DNA from: an uncultured Actinomyces sp.
Lineage (GTDB): Bacteria > Actinomycetota > Actinomycetes > Actinomycetales > Actinomycetaceae
Assembly: GCA_938040725.1 (NCBI GenBank)
Contig: CALHZX010000003.1
Coordinates: forward strand, 1-35,036
Length of the DNA: 35,036 bases
Reading direction: 5' to 3'
This document shows, in pieces, positions 21,129-29,026 of the stretch. Both the position numbers and the translations under genes were made by a program. A model generated the notes under the pieces. The model saw only the letters and a program-made list of their open reading frames with translations, ran no database searches and was not told the origin of the DNA. How positions within the stretch are numbered: the stretch's first letter is position 1; the number at the start of each line of letters is the position of its first letter.

Positions 21129-22231
21129 GGGTCGCTCTGACGAAGGGAACCCTGCTGGTTCCCCCGACCTACTTCGCGCTCTCGCACGCCCTGGCGATGC
21201 CCCAGCTCGATTGGCGGGTTTTCACGCTCGCGGCGCGCATCACCGATCCGGCCGTCACGATTCCCATTGACGAGGCCGCACCGCGCGCACTCGGTGGCCC
21301 TCTCCCGCTTCGCGTGGCCGCGCAGGTGCGAGGCCTGGGACGGATGCGCCGCGCAATCAGCGCGTGGGATCCGGCCGTTATTCACCAGCACCAGGCGACA
21401 TGGTCTCTGCCGGCCGTGGGCGCCGCTCGGGAGACGGGCGTGCCCCTCGTGGTGACGCTGCACGGTGGGGACGCCTACCCGAGGCTCGGGCGCGGCGCGG
21501 GTGCCGCGTGGAACGCACGCAACCGCACGGCAGCCTTCGACGGTGCGAGCCGACTGCTGGCTGTCTCCCGGTACCTGGCAGACGTCGCGTTAGGCGCGGG
21601 AGCAGATCCGGATCGCCTGAGCGTGCACTATCAGGGCGTGGACACCGACTTCTGGGCACCGTCCACCCCTAAGTCCACGTATTTGCGCGAGGAACCCATC
21701 GTCCTGTTTGTGGGCGCGCTGAGCCACCTCAAGGGGGCAGGCGACCTGGCCCGGGCGTCCGCCGACCTCGTGGGGCGCCGCCCGCATCGCTTCGTCCTCG
21801 TCGGCGAGGGACCGCTGGCGGAGGGCCTGCGCACACACGCTCCCGCCCACGTGACGTTCACGGGTCGGCTAGATCGCGAGGGCGTGCGCGACTGGATGCG
21901 CCGCGCCCACGTCCTCGTCCTGCCCACGAAACCAACGCAGGGACGGCAGGAGGCCGCCGGCCTCGTCCTGCTCGAGGCGCAGGCGTGCGGCGTTCCCGTC
22001 ATCGCCTATTCCACGGGTGGGACGCCGGAGATGATCGCGCCCGGGGCCTCGCTGCTCACACAGGAACGCTCGCCGGACGCTCTCGCCCGTTCCATCGACA
22101 AGGCCTTGGCGTGGTCGGAGGACGAACGCGCGGATCGCGGGGCGGCGTGCCGCGCGTGGGTCGACAAGGAGCGCTCGCTGCGCGGTTCTGCAGATCAGCT
22201 GCGCGCGATCTACGCGGACGTGACGCGATAA
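21125..22231 (+). CDS. GT4 family glycosyltransferase
   Basis: A 368-residue GT-B enzyme. The N-terminal domain opens VRVALTKGTLLVPPTYFALSHA and includes VVTLHGGDAYPRLG. The donor domain includes HYQGVDTDFWAP, LFVGALSHLKGAGDLARA and the E-x7-E motif EAAGLVLLE followed by ACGVPVIAYSTGGTPEMI, classic for retaining GT4 enzymes. It likely adds one residue of the repeat unit. The GTG at 21125 gives the GTGA overlap with a 14-codon leaderless frame. A reading frame from 21065 is open but would start before the -10 and has no initiation signal. It ends 6 nt from the convergent wbpB stop, with no terminator between. Confidence 0.85.
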   Translation: MRVALTKGTLLVPPTYFALSHALAMPQLDWRVFTLAARITDPAVTIPIDEAAPRALGGPLPLRVAAQVRGLGRMRRAISAWDPAVIHQHQATWSLPAVGAARETGVPLVVTLHGGDAYPRLGRGAGAAWNARNRTAAFDGASRLLAVSRYLADVALGAGADPDRLSVHYQGVDTDFWAPSTPKSTYLREEPIVLFVGALSHLKGAGDLARASADLVGRRPHRFVLVGEGPLAEGLRTHAPAHVTFTGRLDREGVRDWMRRAHVLVLPTKPTQGRQEAAGLVLLEAQACGVPVIAYSTGGTPEMIAPGASLLTQERSPDALARSIDKALAWSEDERADRGAACRAWVDKERSLRGSADQLRAIYADVTR

Positions 22232-22237
22232 CACGCC

Positions 22238-23221
22238 CTACAGGTCGACGGAACGCCCGGACGATGCAGAAGAGAGGATGGCCTCGACGACGCGCAGGTT
22301 CTCCAGGGCCTCGTCCATCGTGACGTGCTCGGCGCCCACGCCGAGAATCGCGTCGCGGAAGCGCTCGTGTTCGAGGGCGAGGGGTTCGCGCTTGGTGAGC
22401 GCGTAGCGTACGACCTGCCCCTCGCTGACCCCGCGGAAGGCGGCGATAGCGTCCCACTGCAGGGGCGCGTGGCCGTTCTCATAGAAGGTCAGGTCCCCCA
22501 TCGCTGTGTCGGCGACGAGCGCGCCGCGCTCCCCCGTCACGATCGTCGTGCGGTCCTTGTAGGGGGTCAGCCAGTTGACGAGGTGGTTGACGAGGATGCC
22601 GCCGGCAAGCACGCCCGAGGCGACCATCATGTCCTCGTGCACTCGCCCCGAGCGCGCGGACGTGCGCGCGTAGATGCTCTCGTAGGGGGCGCCAGCCACC
22701 CACGCGGCCAGGTCCACGTCGTGCGTGGCCAGGTCTTTGACCACGCCGACGTCGCTAATGCGCGCGGGGAAGGGCGACTGGCGGCGCGTCGCGATCTGCT
22801 CGATCTCACCAAGCTGGCCCTGGGCGATGCGCCGACGCATGTCGATGAGCGCGGGATTGCAGCGTTCAACGTATCCCACGGCGCCCACGAGGCCGGCGGC
22901 CGTGAAGGCGTCGCGGATGCGCCGACCCGCCTCCACGCTCGTGGCGAGGGGCTTTTCGACGAGGGCGTGCACCCCGGCCTCGGCCAGTGCCAGGGCCGCG
23001 GCCTCGTGGTGGGCGGTGGGAGCGGCGACGATCGCGGCGTCGATACCGGCCTCGATCAACTCTTCGACGCCGCCCAGGACGGGCAGGTCACCGGCAACGC
23101 CGAAGCGGTCGCCGCCCGGATCAGCGAGCGCGACGAGGTCCACCCCGGCGGTCGCGCGGGCGTTGCGCACGTGGTGTCGGCCCATCGAGCCGATGCCAAG
23201 GATTCCCAGCCGAATAGCCAT
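22238..23221 (-). CDS. wbpB: Gfo/Idh/MocA oxidoreductase, probable UDP-GlcNAcA 3-dehydrogenase (WbpB/WlbA type)
   Basis: A 327-residue NAD-dependent sugar oxidoreductase. The Rossmann start is LGILGIGSMGRHHVRN (5-20), the EKP motif is in LVEKPLATS (89-91), and the catalytic helix is VVKDLATHDVDLAAW with His167. In the WbpB/WlbA branch the enzyme oxidises C3 of UDP-N-acetylglucosaminuronate to the 3-keto sugar. That assignment rests on the adjacent aminotransferase and N-acetyltransferase genes, which complete the same pathway. The ATG at 23221 lies one nucleotide after the aminotransferase stop, with GGGGGCC upstream, so the three genes form an operon read in the order wbpD, wbpE, wbpB. A longer frame to 23248 is rejected. 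Confidence 0.82.
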   Translation of the reverse strand: MAIRLGILGIGSMGRHHVRNARATAGVDLVALADPGGDRFGVAGDLPVLGGVEELIEAGIDAAIVAAPTAHHEAAALALAEAGVHALVEKPLATSVEAGRRIRDAFTAAGLVGAVGYVERCNPALIDMRRRIAQGQLGEIEQIATRRQSPFPARISDVGVVKDLATHDVDLAAWVAGAPYESIYARTSARSGRVHEDMMVASGVLAGGILVNHLVNWLTPYKDRTTIVTGERGALVADTAMGDLTFYENGHAPLQWDAIAAFRGVSEGQVVRYALTKREPLALEHERFRDAILGVGAEHVTMDEALENLRVVEAILSSASSGRSVDL

Positions 23222-23222
23222 G

Positions 23223-24323
23223 TCAGGCCCCCGCTTCCGCGAGCGCATTGACGGCCCTCGCGATGCGTTCCAGCTCGCCGGGAGTCAGCGAGGGGTAAAT
23301 CGGCAGGGAGAGGACCTGGGCGGCAGCCTCGAGGGTGGCGGGCAGCTCCGCGTCGGGGGCGAAGCGGGTCAGGGAGGGCAGCTCGTGGTTCGGGATCGGG
23401 TAGTAGACGCCCGAGCCGATGCCGTATTCGTCGCGCAGGGCATCGGCGAAGCCGTCGCGGTCCTCGCCCACGCGAATCGTGTACTGGTGGTAGACGTGTG
23501 TGGCGCCGGGAGCGACGTGAGGGACGACGACGCCACACAGGTGCACGTCCAGGAACGCGGCATTCTCCTGGCGCTTGACTGTCCAGGCCCCGACCTTGGT
23601 GAGCTGAACGCGCCCGATCGCCGCGTGGATGTCGGTCATGCGGTTATTGAGGCCCACAATTTCGTTGGCGTAGCGCATCTCCATGCCCTGGTTGCGTGCG
23701 AGGCGCACGCCTCGGATGATGCCGGGGTCGGCGGAGGTGACCATGCCGCCCTCGCCGCTGGTCATGTTCTTCGTCGGGTAGAAGGAGAAGGCCGCGAAGG
23801 TGCCGAAGGAGCCGACCGCGCGCCCGTGCAGGCTCGCGCCGTGGGCCTGGGCGGCGTCCTCAAAGATCATGAGTCCATGCGCGTCGGCGATCGACTGGAG
23901 CGCGTCCATGGGTGCGGGGTGGCCGTAGAGGTGGACGGGCATGATGGCGCGCGTGCGCGGCGTGATCGAGGCTTCGACGGCGGCCGGGGAGAGCGTGAAG
24001 GTGAGCGGGTCAATGTCGGCGAAGACGGGGGTCGCGCCCGTGATGGCCACCGAGTTCGCCGTGGCCGCGAAGGTGAAGGAGGGGACGATGACCTCGTCGC
24101 CCGGCCCGATCCCCGCGGCGAGCAGTCCCAGGTGCAGGGCGGAGGTCCCCGAGTTGACCGCGACGGCTCGGGTTCCGGGCACGAGGGCGGCCACAAACTC
24201 GTCCTCGAAGGCTGCCACCTGCGGGCCCTGGGCGATCATGCCCGTGCGCATGACGGCCGCGACCGCGTCGATCTCCTCCTCGCCGATCAGCGGGCGAGCG
24301 GGCGGGATGAACGGCTGCGTCAT
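23223..24323 (-). CDS. wbpE: DegT/DnrJ/EryC1-type sugar 3-aminotransferase (WbpE/WlbC type)
   Basis: A PLP-dependent nucleotide-sugar aminotransferase of 366 residues. The conserved family blocks are present: NSGTSALHLGLLAAGIGPGDEVIVPSFTFAATANS (57-91, quoted here as landmarks only), FEDAAQAHGA with Asp156 (cofactor pyridine N) and SFYPTKNMTSGEGGM with the PLP lysine at 185. In this context it would convert the 3-keto UDP-sugar acid to the 3-amino derivative using glutamate. It overlaps the acetyltransferase gene by 4 nt (ATGA) and is followed after 1 nt by the oxidoreductase. Substrate assignment is by pathway context, since the family includes many related aminotransferases. Confidence 0.85.
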   Translation of the reverse strand: MTQPFIPPARPLIGEEEIDAVAAVMRTGMIAQGPQVAAFEDEFVAALVPGTRAVAVNSGTSALHLGLLAAGIGPGDEVIVPSFTFAATANSVAITGATPVFADIDPLTFTLSPAAVEASITPRTRAIMPVHLYGHPAPMDALQSIADAHGLMIFEDAAQAHGASLHGRAVGSFGTFAAFSFYPTKNMTSGEGGMVTSADPGIIRGVRLARNQGMEMRYANEIVGLNNRMTDIHAAIGRVQLTKVGAWTVKRQENAAFLDVHLCGVVVPHVAPGATHVYHQYTIRVGEDRDGFADALRDEYGIGSGVYYPIPNHELPSLTRFAPDAELPATLEAAAQVLSLPIYPSLTPGELERIARAVNALAEAGA

Positions 24324-24988
24324 GGCTGGTCCTCACGGGTCTGGGCGGGTGTCGCGGGTGCGCTCGGGGACGAGGCGCGGGCCTCCTCGGGCAACAGGGC
24401 GCCGTTTCGCTCGACGTAGCGCCGTCCCGTGGCCGGGCACACCCAGATGCGGTCCCCGGCCTCGTTCTTCGCTTCCTCGTCGGCGGCCACGAGAGGCACG
24501 CCGGCTTCGCCGACCCACCCGACGCGGCGCGCGGGCACGCCGACGACGAGGGCGTAGGGGGCCACGTCTGACGTGACGACCGCGCCTGCGCCGACCGACG
24601 CCCACGCGCCGATGCGCACAGGGGCGACGCAGACGGCGCGAGCCCCGATGGCCGCGCCTCGTTCGACGGTGACGCCGACGCGTTCCCAGTCGCTCGCGCT
24701 CTTGAGGCTCCCGTCGGGGTTGATCGCGCGGGGGCAGTGGTCGTTCGTGAAGACGACCGCGGGCCCGACGAACACACCGTCAGCCAGGGAAGCGGGCTCG
24801 TAGATGAGGGCGTAGTTCTGGATCTTGCAGCGATTCCCGACGCGCACACCTTCGCCGATGTATGCACCCCGACCGACGATCGTCTCTACGCCGATGGATG
24901 CATCTTCTCGAACCTGGGCGAGGTGCCACACGCGGGCGCTGGGGGCCACCATCGCACTGGGCGCCACGTCGGCGCTGGGCTCGATCAC
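24320..24988 (-). CDS. wbpD: Left-handed beta-helix N-acetyltransferase (WbpD/WlbB type)
   Basis: A 222-residue hexapeptide-repeat acetyltransferase. Repeats run from about 5 to 155 (for example APSAMVAPSARVW, VGRGAYIGEGVRVGNRCKIQN, ERGAAIGARAVCVAPVRIG), with the WbpD-type loop FTNDHCPRAINPDG near 80-93. Family knowledge: WbpD acetylates the 3-amino group to give UDP-2,3-diacetamido-2,3-dideoxy-glucuronate. The C-terminal part (about 165-222) includes WVCPATGRRYVERNG, a short rubredoxin-like or zinc-less tail found in some homologues, then a low-complexity end. The GTG at 24988 is chosen because AAGGAGAGGG lies 7 nt upstream; a GTG at 25015 would precede that site. It is the first gene of the wbpD-wbpE-wbpB operon. 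Confidence 0.85.
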   Translation of the reverse strand: MIEPSADVAPSAMVAPSARVWHLAQVREDASIGVETIVGRGAYIGEGVRVGNRCKIQNYALIYEPASLADGVFVGPAVVFTNDHCPRAINPDGSLKSASDWERVGVTVERGAAIGARAVCVAPVRIGAWASVGAGAVVTSDVAPYALVVGVPARRVGWVGEAGVPLVAADEEAKNEAGDRIWVCPATGRRYVERNGALLPEEARASSPSAPATPAQTREDQP

Positions 24989-25040
24989 GGTGCTTCCCTC
25001 TCCTTGTTGCTGCACGCGCGGGTGCGTTCACAGATACCCT

Positions 25041-25047
25041 CACTATA
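25041..25047. promoter_or_regulatory. Overlapping divergent -10 elements
   Basis: On the minus strand TATAGT (25042-25047) is a good -10 for the wbpD operon with a leader of about 50 nt. On the plus strand CACTAT (25041-25046) lies exactly 6 nt before an in-frame GTG at 25053 of the GT2 gene. The two hexamers use almost the same base pairs, so transcription in the two directions may be mutually exclusive. Confidence 0.35.
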
Positions 25048-25082
25048 GGCGCGTGCCCACCCCAATGTGCGACACTAATCGA

Positions 25083-25763
25083 ATGCAGATGCGCTCCGAC
25101 ACGTGGGTCGTTATTCCCGCGTTCAACGAGGCGCCCGTCATCGGGGGCGTCGTCGCGGGCGTTCGCACCCTTTTCCGGTATGTCCTCGTCGTCGATGACG
25201 CGTCAGAGGATAACACCGCGGCCCTGGCCCGCGCGGCCGGCGCCTACACGGCCACCCACCCTCTCAACCTCGGTCAGGGCGCTGCCCTGCAGACCGGATT
25301 CGAGGCGGCGCTCGCGCGTGGGGCCCGCTACATCGTCACTTTCGATGCCGATGGCCAGCACGATCCGGCGGATGCGGCGGCGATGGTTGATCGGGCACGC
25401 GAGGAGGACCTCGCTTTCGTCCTCGGATCTCGCTTCCGCGACGGCGCGAATGCACAGGTCGGCTCCGTCAAGCGCGCAATGCTGCGCCTCGGAGCCCTCA
25501 TCGCCCGCCTGCGCACCGGCATGGCTCTCACGGACACACATAACGGGCTACGCGTGATACGCGCCGATGCCCTCGCTCATGTGCACCTGACCCACTCACG
25601 CATGGCCCACGCCTCGCAGATCGTCTCCCAGCTGGCGGCCTGTGGCCTGCCCGGCGCGGAACACCCCGTGACGATCTCCTACACGGACTACTCACGGGCG
25701 AAGGGCCAGCCCCTGCTCAACTCAGTCAATATCGCCGTCGACCTGGCGTTGGGGGGACGATGA
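25083..25763 (+). CDS. GT2 family glycosyltransferase, second DUF2304-linked copy
   Basis: A DPM1-like GT2 enzyme of about 226 residues. Key blocks: WVVIPAFNEAPVIGGVVAGV, VLVVDDASEDNT, LNLGQGAALQTGFEAAL, the DxD motif in TFDADGQHDPADAAAM, and TDTHNGLRVIRADAL. It has no membrane helix; the DUF2304 protein encoded next, overlapping by 4 nt, is the likely membrane partner. The start is uncertain: ATG at 25083 or 25089, ATG at 25065, or GTG at 25053, which has a -10-like CACTAT 6 nt upstream. None has a ribosome-binding site. It probably makes a polyprenyl-phosphate sugar used in the glycan built here; donor unknown. Confidence 0.82.
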   Translation: MQMRSDTWVVIPAFNEAPVIGGVVAGVRTLFRYVLVVDDASEDNTAALARAAGAYTATHPLNLGQGAALQTGFEAALARGARYIVTFDADGQHDPADAAAMVDRAREEDLAFVLGSRFRDGANAQVGSVKRAMLRLGALIARLRTGMALTDTHNGLRVIRADALAHVHLTHSRMAHASQIVSQLAACGLPGAEHPVTISYTDYSRAKGQPLLNSVNIAVDLALGGR

Positions 25764-26230
25764 GCGCCTACATCGCTATCCGTGTCCTCCTACTCCTCGC
25801 CCTCGCACTCACCGCGTGGTGGCTCGTGCGCCCGGTATCCTCGGCCTCGTCCCTGGCTCTGCGCCGCATCGGCATCGGCATCCTTGTGGCGGCGGCCATC
25901 GTGGCGATCCTCGTGCCGTCGCTGGCCAACACGGTCGCCCGCGCCATCGGCGTGGAGCGTGGCGTCAACCTGATCGTCTACGGGCTCGTCATCGCATTGA
26001 TTGCGCAGATGGTGACCGGCTATCGGCGCGAGGCACGAGCCGAAGCGCGCATGGCCGCCCTGGCTCGCTCGCTCGCCCTCGCACACGTCCTTGCGCCCGA
26101 GGACACAACCCCTGAAAACGCCGTCTCCCCTCCTGCTGACGCTGATGGCCCGGAAGTGGAACGCGCCGCTAACGGCCCTTATTTCCCGACAAACCCGCCA
26201 GATAACGATATGGTTACAAACGATGAGTAA
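25760..26230 (+). CDS. DUF2304 membrane protein, second copy
   Basis: A 156-residue protein with three hydrophobic segments (about 3-22, 35-55 and 67-86) and a charged C-terminal tail of about 60 residues, rich in Ala, Pro, Asp and Asn. The segments ALRRIGIGILVAAAIVAILVP and GVNLIVYGLVIALIAQMV follow the DUF2304 layout of the 9.5-kb gene, although the tail is unrelated and not clearly coiled coil. The ATG at 25760 overlaps the GT2 stop by 4 nt (ATGA), and its own stop overlaps the next LCP gene by 8 nt. This couples GT2, DUF2304 and two LCP genes in one operon. Function is inferred only from association with the GT2. Confidence 0.8.
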   Translation: MSAYIAIRVLLLLALALTAWWLVRPVSSASSLALRRIGIGILVAAAIVAILVPSLANTVARAIGVERGVNLIVYGLVIALIAQMVTGYRREARAEARMAALARSLALAHVLAPEDTTPENAVSPPADADGPEVERAANGPYFPTNPPDNDMVTNDE

Positions 26231-27542
26231 CGTGAATCTGCGACCGATCCAGCACTCGGCCGTCAACTACGGACGCTTCGGCCTCCTGCGCGGCGCGCTC
26301 GCCGTGCTCCTGGCCGGCGTGCTCTTCGTGGTGTCATCGGCGGGTTTCGTGTACGCCAGTTTGAGTAGCCAGTTCGCCAACCGCGTCGTCGACATCGACG
26401 CATACTCGGTTGATGAGCAGAGCAAGGCGACCCCCGATTCCTTCGAGGGGCGTGCCGTCAACATCCTTGTGGTCGGAACCGACTCGCGCAACGGCGCCAG
26501 CGGCGAGCTGGGTGCGGGCGACGCAGATGACGTCCCCGGCCTGCGCAACGACTCGACGATGGTGATTCACGTCAGCGCAGACCGCTCCCGCGTGCAGATC
26601 GTGTCCATCCCCCGTGACACACTGGTTGACATCCCCGCGTGCAAGCACCGTGACGGCACCACCAGCGAGCCGACCAGCGACGACATGTTTAACAACGCGA
26701 TGGTCTACGGTTCGAACGGCGGGGATGATCAGGAGGACATCGCTCCCGGCATCGCCTGCGTGAAGTCGACCGTTGAAAAGCTCTCCGGTATGTCCATCGA
26801 CGCCTTCATGGTCGTTGATTTCGCGGGATTTATTAACATGATCGATGCGCTCGGCGGCGTCTGGTTTAACATCCCCGAGCGCATCGAAGATGAGTCCGCC
26901 CAGCTCTTCATCGACGCGGGCTGTTGGAAGCTGTCGGGCACTCACTCGCTGGCCTACATGCGCTCGCGCAAGGGGCAGGGCGACGGTTCCGACATTTCGC
27001 GCATCGGCCGCCAGCAGCAGCTGATTTCCGCGATGCTGCGCGAACTGCAGGAGAAAAACTACGTGACCGATCCCGGCGCGCTCATTAACTTCCTGCAGGC
27101 CGCGATTTCCGCCGTGAACGTCTCCGATAACCTGGGTAACGCCAGCTCGGACGCATCCCTGCTCATCAACGTGCTGCAAAAGGTGGATCGCACCAACATC
27201 CAGTTCATCACCATGCCGGTTGAGGAGCCGTCCTGGGATCCGAATCGCCGTATCCCCTCCGAGCCGATGGCTCGCAACGTGTGGACCGCGTTGATGAATG
27301 ATCAGGCTCTGCCCGTGGGCACGACCTATACGGATGGCAACGGCGCGCAGCTGGTGGTGCCCGATCCGACCGCGACAACGGCACCGTCGGCGCCCGATCC
27401 GACGCAGGCTCCCACGACCGATCCCGGCTCGGAGGAGACCACCACGGATAACACCGAGCAGTCCGCCTCCGTCGCGAATAATGCGGCGAACGAGGAGGCT
27501 GCCAAGCAGACAGCCGTCACCTGCCCGCCGAAGGACCAATGA
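26223..27542 (+). CDS. LCP family glycopolymer ligase (LytR-CpsA-Psr)
   Basis: LCP enzymes transfer lipid-linked wall glycopolymers onto peptidoglycan at the outer membrane face. This 439-residue protein has a short cytoplasmic head, one membrane helix (about 24-46, GALAVLLAGVLFVVSSAGFVY) and an external LCP domain (about 78-350). Conserved blocks are VNILVVGTDSRNG, LRNDSTMVIHVSADRSRVQI, SIPRDTLVDIP, INMIDALGGVWFNIPE and YMRSRKGQGDGSDISRIGRQQQ. These hold the Arg and Asp residues that bind the pyrophosphate of the lipid donor. A Thr/Asp/Pro/Ala-rich tail of about 80 residues ends in TCPPKDQ. The ATG at 26223 overlaps the DUF2304 stop by 8 nt; an open frame to 26091 is out of register with any start signal. 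Confidence 0.9.
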   Translation: MSNVNLRPIQHSAVNYGRFGLLRGALAVLLAGVLFVVSSAGFVYASLSSQFANRVVDIDAYSVDEQSKATPDSFEGRAVNILVVGTDSRNGASGELGAGDADDVPGLRNDSTMVIHVSADRSRVQIVSIPRDTLVDIPACKHRDGTTSEPTSDDMFNNAMVYGSNGGDDQEDIAPGIACVKSTVEKLSGMSIDAFMVVDFAGFINMIDALGGVWFNIPERIEDESAQLFIDAGCWKLSGTHSLAYMRSRKGQGDGSDISRIGRQQQLISAMLRELQEKNYVTDPGALINFLQAAISAVNVSDNLGNASSDASLLINVLQKVDRTNIQFITMPVEEPSWDPNRRIPSEPMARNVWTALMNDQALPVGTTYTDGNGAQLVVPDPTATTAPSAPDPTQAPTTDPGSEETTTDNTEQSASVANNAANEEAAKQTAVTCPPKDQ

Positions 27543-28933
27543 GCACTCCCCCCTCGTTTACACCGGATCCGAAACGACGCCGTCCCGCATCCGATGACGC
27601 CCACGTCGTCGGTGAAGAGGTGCGCGGCAGCGCTCCCACTCCCCCACCCGAGGCCCTGGCGCCGCAGATGTGGAGGATTTCGGAGGACGAGGCCGACGCC
27701 TCGCGTCCCCTGATGCCGCGCACGCTGGACCAGCCGCAGCGCGACTCTCAGTCGATTTTCCCGCGCCGCACCCCCACCCAGCAGCCGCCGTCGTTCCAGC
27801 CGGCGTCGGCCTCCAATCCCCCGTCTTACGCGCCGGGTTCTGGCCGTTCCTCGGGTTCGAACACCTACGCGCCCTCCGGGAATGGACCTCGTCAGGTAAC
27901 GATCAATCGCGCCCAGGGCCTGCCCGCGGCCGCCCCCGCGCCGACCGCTGTCCCCGCGGGCCCCTCGGTCCCGGCTGCGAAGCCGAGGCGACGCAAGCGC
28001 CGTCACCCCATCCTGAAGACCCTGTGCCTCTTCCTGGTCATCATCCTGGCGTGGGGCGGCTTCCTCATGTGGGACGCCAACACGAACATGGGTCGCGTGA
28101 GCGCGCTGTCGGGCGCCGCCGATACGCCGGGTACGACCTACCTGCTGGCTGGCTCGGACTCGCGCGCCGACGGCGCCGTGAAGGATGGTTTCGACGAATC
28201 CGAGCGTGCTGACTCGATCATGCTCGTCAACGTTGCCCCGAACGGACAGACGGTCGCGCTCTCGATTCCGCGCGACACTTACGCGGAGATCCCGGGCGTC
28301 GGCTGGGACAAGATCAACGCCTCCTACGCTTATGGCGGGCCGCAGCTGCTCGTCGAGACCGTCGAAAAGCTGACGGGCCTGACTGTCGATCACTTTGTTC
28401 AGATCGGCATGGGTGCGGTGCCCGACATGGTGGATGCCGTCGGCGGGGTCGAGCTGTGCTACGACAACGACGCCAACGACCAGTATTCCGGCCTCACGTG
28501 GACCGCGGGTTGCCACACGGTGGACGGCACGACAGCCCTGCAGTTCTCGCGTATGCGCTACCAGGACCCCGAGGGCGATATCGGCCGCACGAAACGTCAG
28601 CGCCAGGTGATTTCGAAGGTCATTTCCTCGGCGGCCTCGCCCTCAACCCTCATTAATCCCGCGAAGACCCTGCGTGTGGAGCGCGCGGGCTCCAAGTCTT
28701 TCACGGTTGACGAAGACTCCTCCGTCGTCACGGTGGCGTCGCTCGTGTGGGCGCTGCGCTCCGCCTCGTCGAATCAGATGATGGGCGTCCCGCCGATCGA
28801 GTCATTGAACTTCACAACGAACGCGGGAGCATCCGCTGTTTTGCTGCGCGACACGACCGCCGACGACTTCTTCGCCAAGCTGCGTGCCGGCGCACTGACG
28901 ACGTCGGACCTCAACCAGGTCGACGGGTTCTAA
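27539..28933 (+). CDS. LCP family glycopolymer ligase, second copy with long cytoplasmic tail
   Basis: A 464-residue LCP protein. Unlike its neighbour it has a 155-residue Pro/Ser/Gln-rich cytoplasmic N-terminus ending in the basic PKPRRRKRRHP-like stretch, then one membrane helix (about 162-182, LCLFLVIILAWGGFLMW) and the external LCP domain. LCP blocks are TTYLLAGSDSRADG, RADSIMLVNVAPNGQTVAL, SIPRDTYAEIPG, MVDAVGGVELCYD and SRMRYQDPEGDIGRTKRQRQ. Two cysteines (ELCYD and AGCHTV) may form a disulfide. It overlaps the previous LCP gene by 4 nt (ATGA). The disordered head could be a phosphorylation or docking region, as proposed for some actinobacterial LCPs, but nothing here proves it. A terminator follows. 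Confidence 0.9.
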   Translation: MSTPPSFTPDPKRRRPASDDAHVVGEEVRGSAPTPPPEALAPQMWRISEDEADASRPLMPRTLDQPQRDSQSIFPRRTPTQQPPSFQPASASNPPSYAPGSGRSSGSNTYAPSGNGPRQVTINRAQGLPAAAPAPTAVPAGPSVPAAKPRRRKRRHPILKTLCLFLVIILAWGGFLMWDANTNMGRVSALSGAADTPGTTYLLAGSDSRADGAVKDGFDESERADSIMLVNVAPNGQTVALSIPRDTYAEIPGVGWDKINASYAYGGPQLLVETVEKLTGLTVDHFVQIGMGAVPDMVDAVGGVELCYDNDANDQYSGLTWTAGCHTVDGTTALQFSRMRYQDPEGDIGRTKRQRQVISKVISSAASPSTLINPAKTLRVERAGSKSFTVDEDSSVVTVASLVWALRSASSNQMMGVPPIESLNFTTNAGASAVLLRDTTADDFFAKLRAGALTTSDLNQVDGF

Positions 28934-28963
28934 GCCGACACACAGTCCTCCAATAGGTGACAG

Positions 28964-29008
28964 AAACCCCCGCCTTGTTCCCCTGTGAAGGAACGAGGCC
29001 GGGGTTTT
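28964..29008. terminator. Bidirectional terminator between LCP2 and galE
   Basis: AAACCCCCGCCTTGTTCC (28964-28981) pairs with GGAACGAGGCCGGGGTTTT (28990-29008) around an 8-nt loop, with minor mismatches. It ends in a T-run on the plus strand and an A-run start for the minus strand, so it can serve both convergent genes. It contains the ACGAGGCC core. Confidence 0.9.
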
Positions 29009-29026
29009 GTCCATGCAACAACGCGC

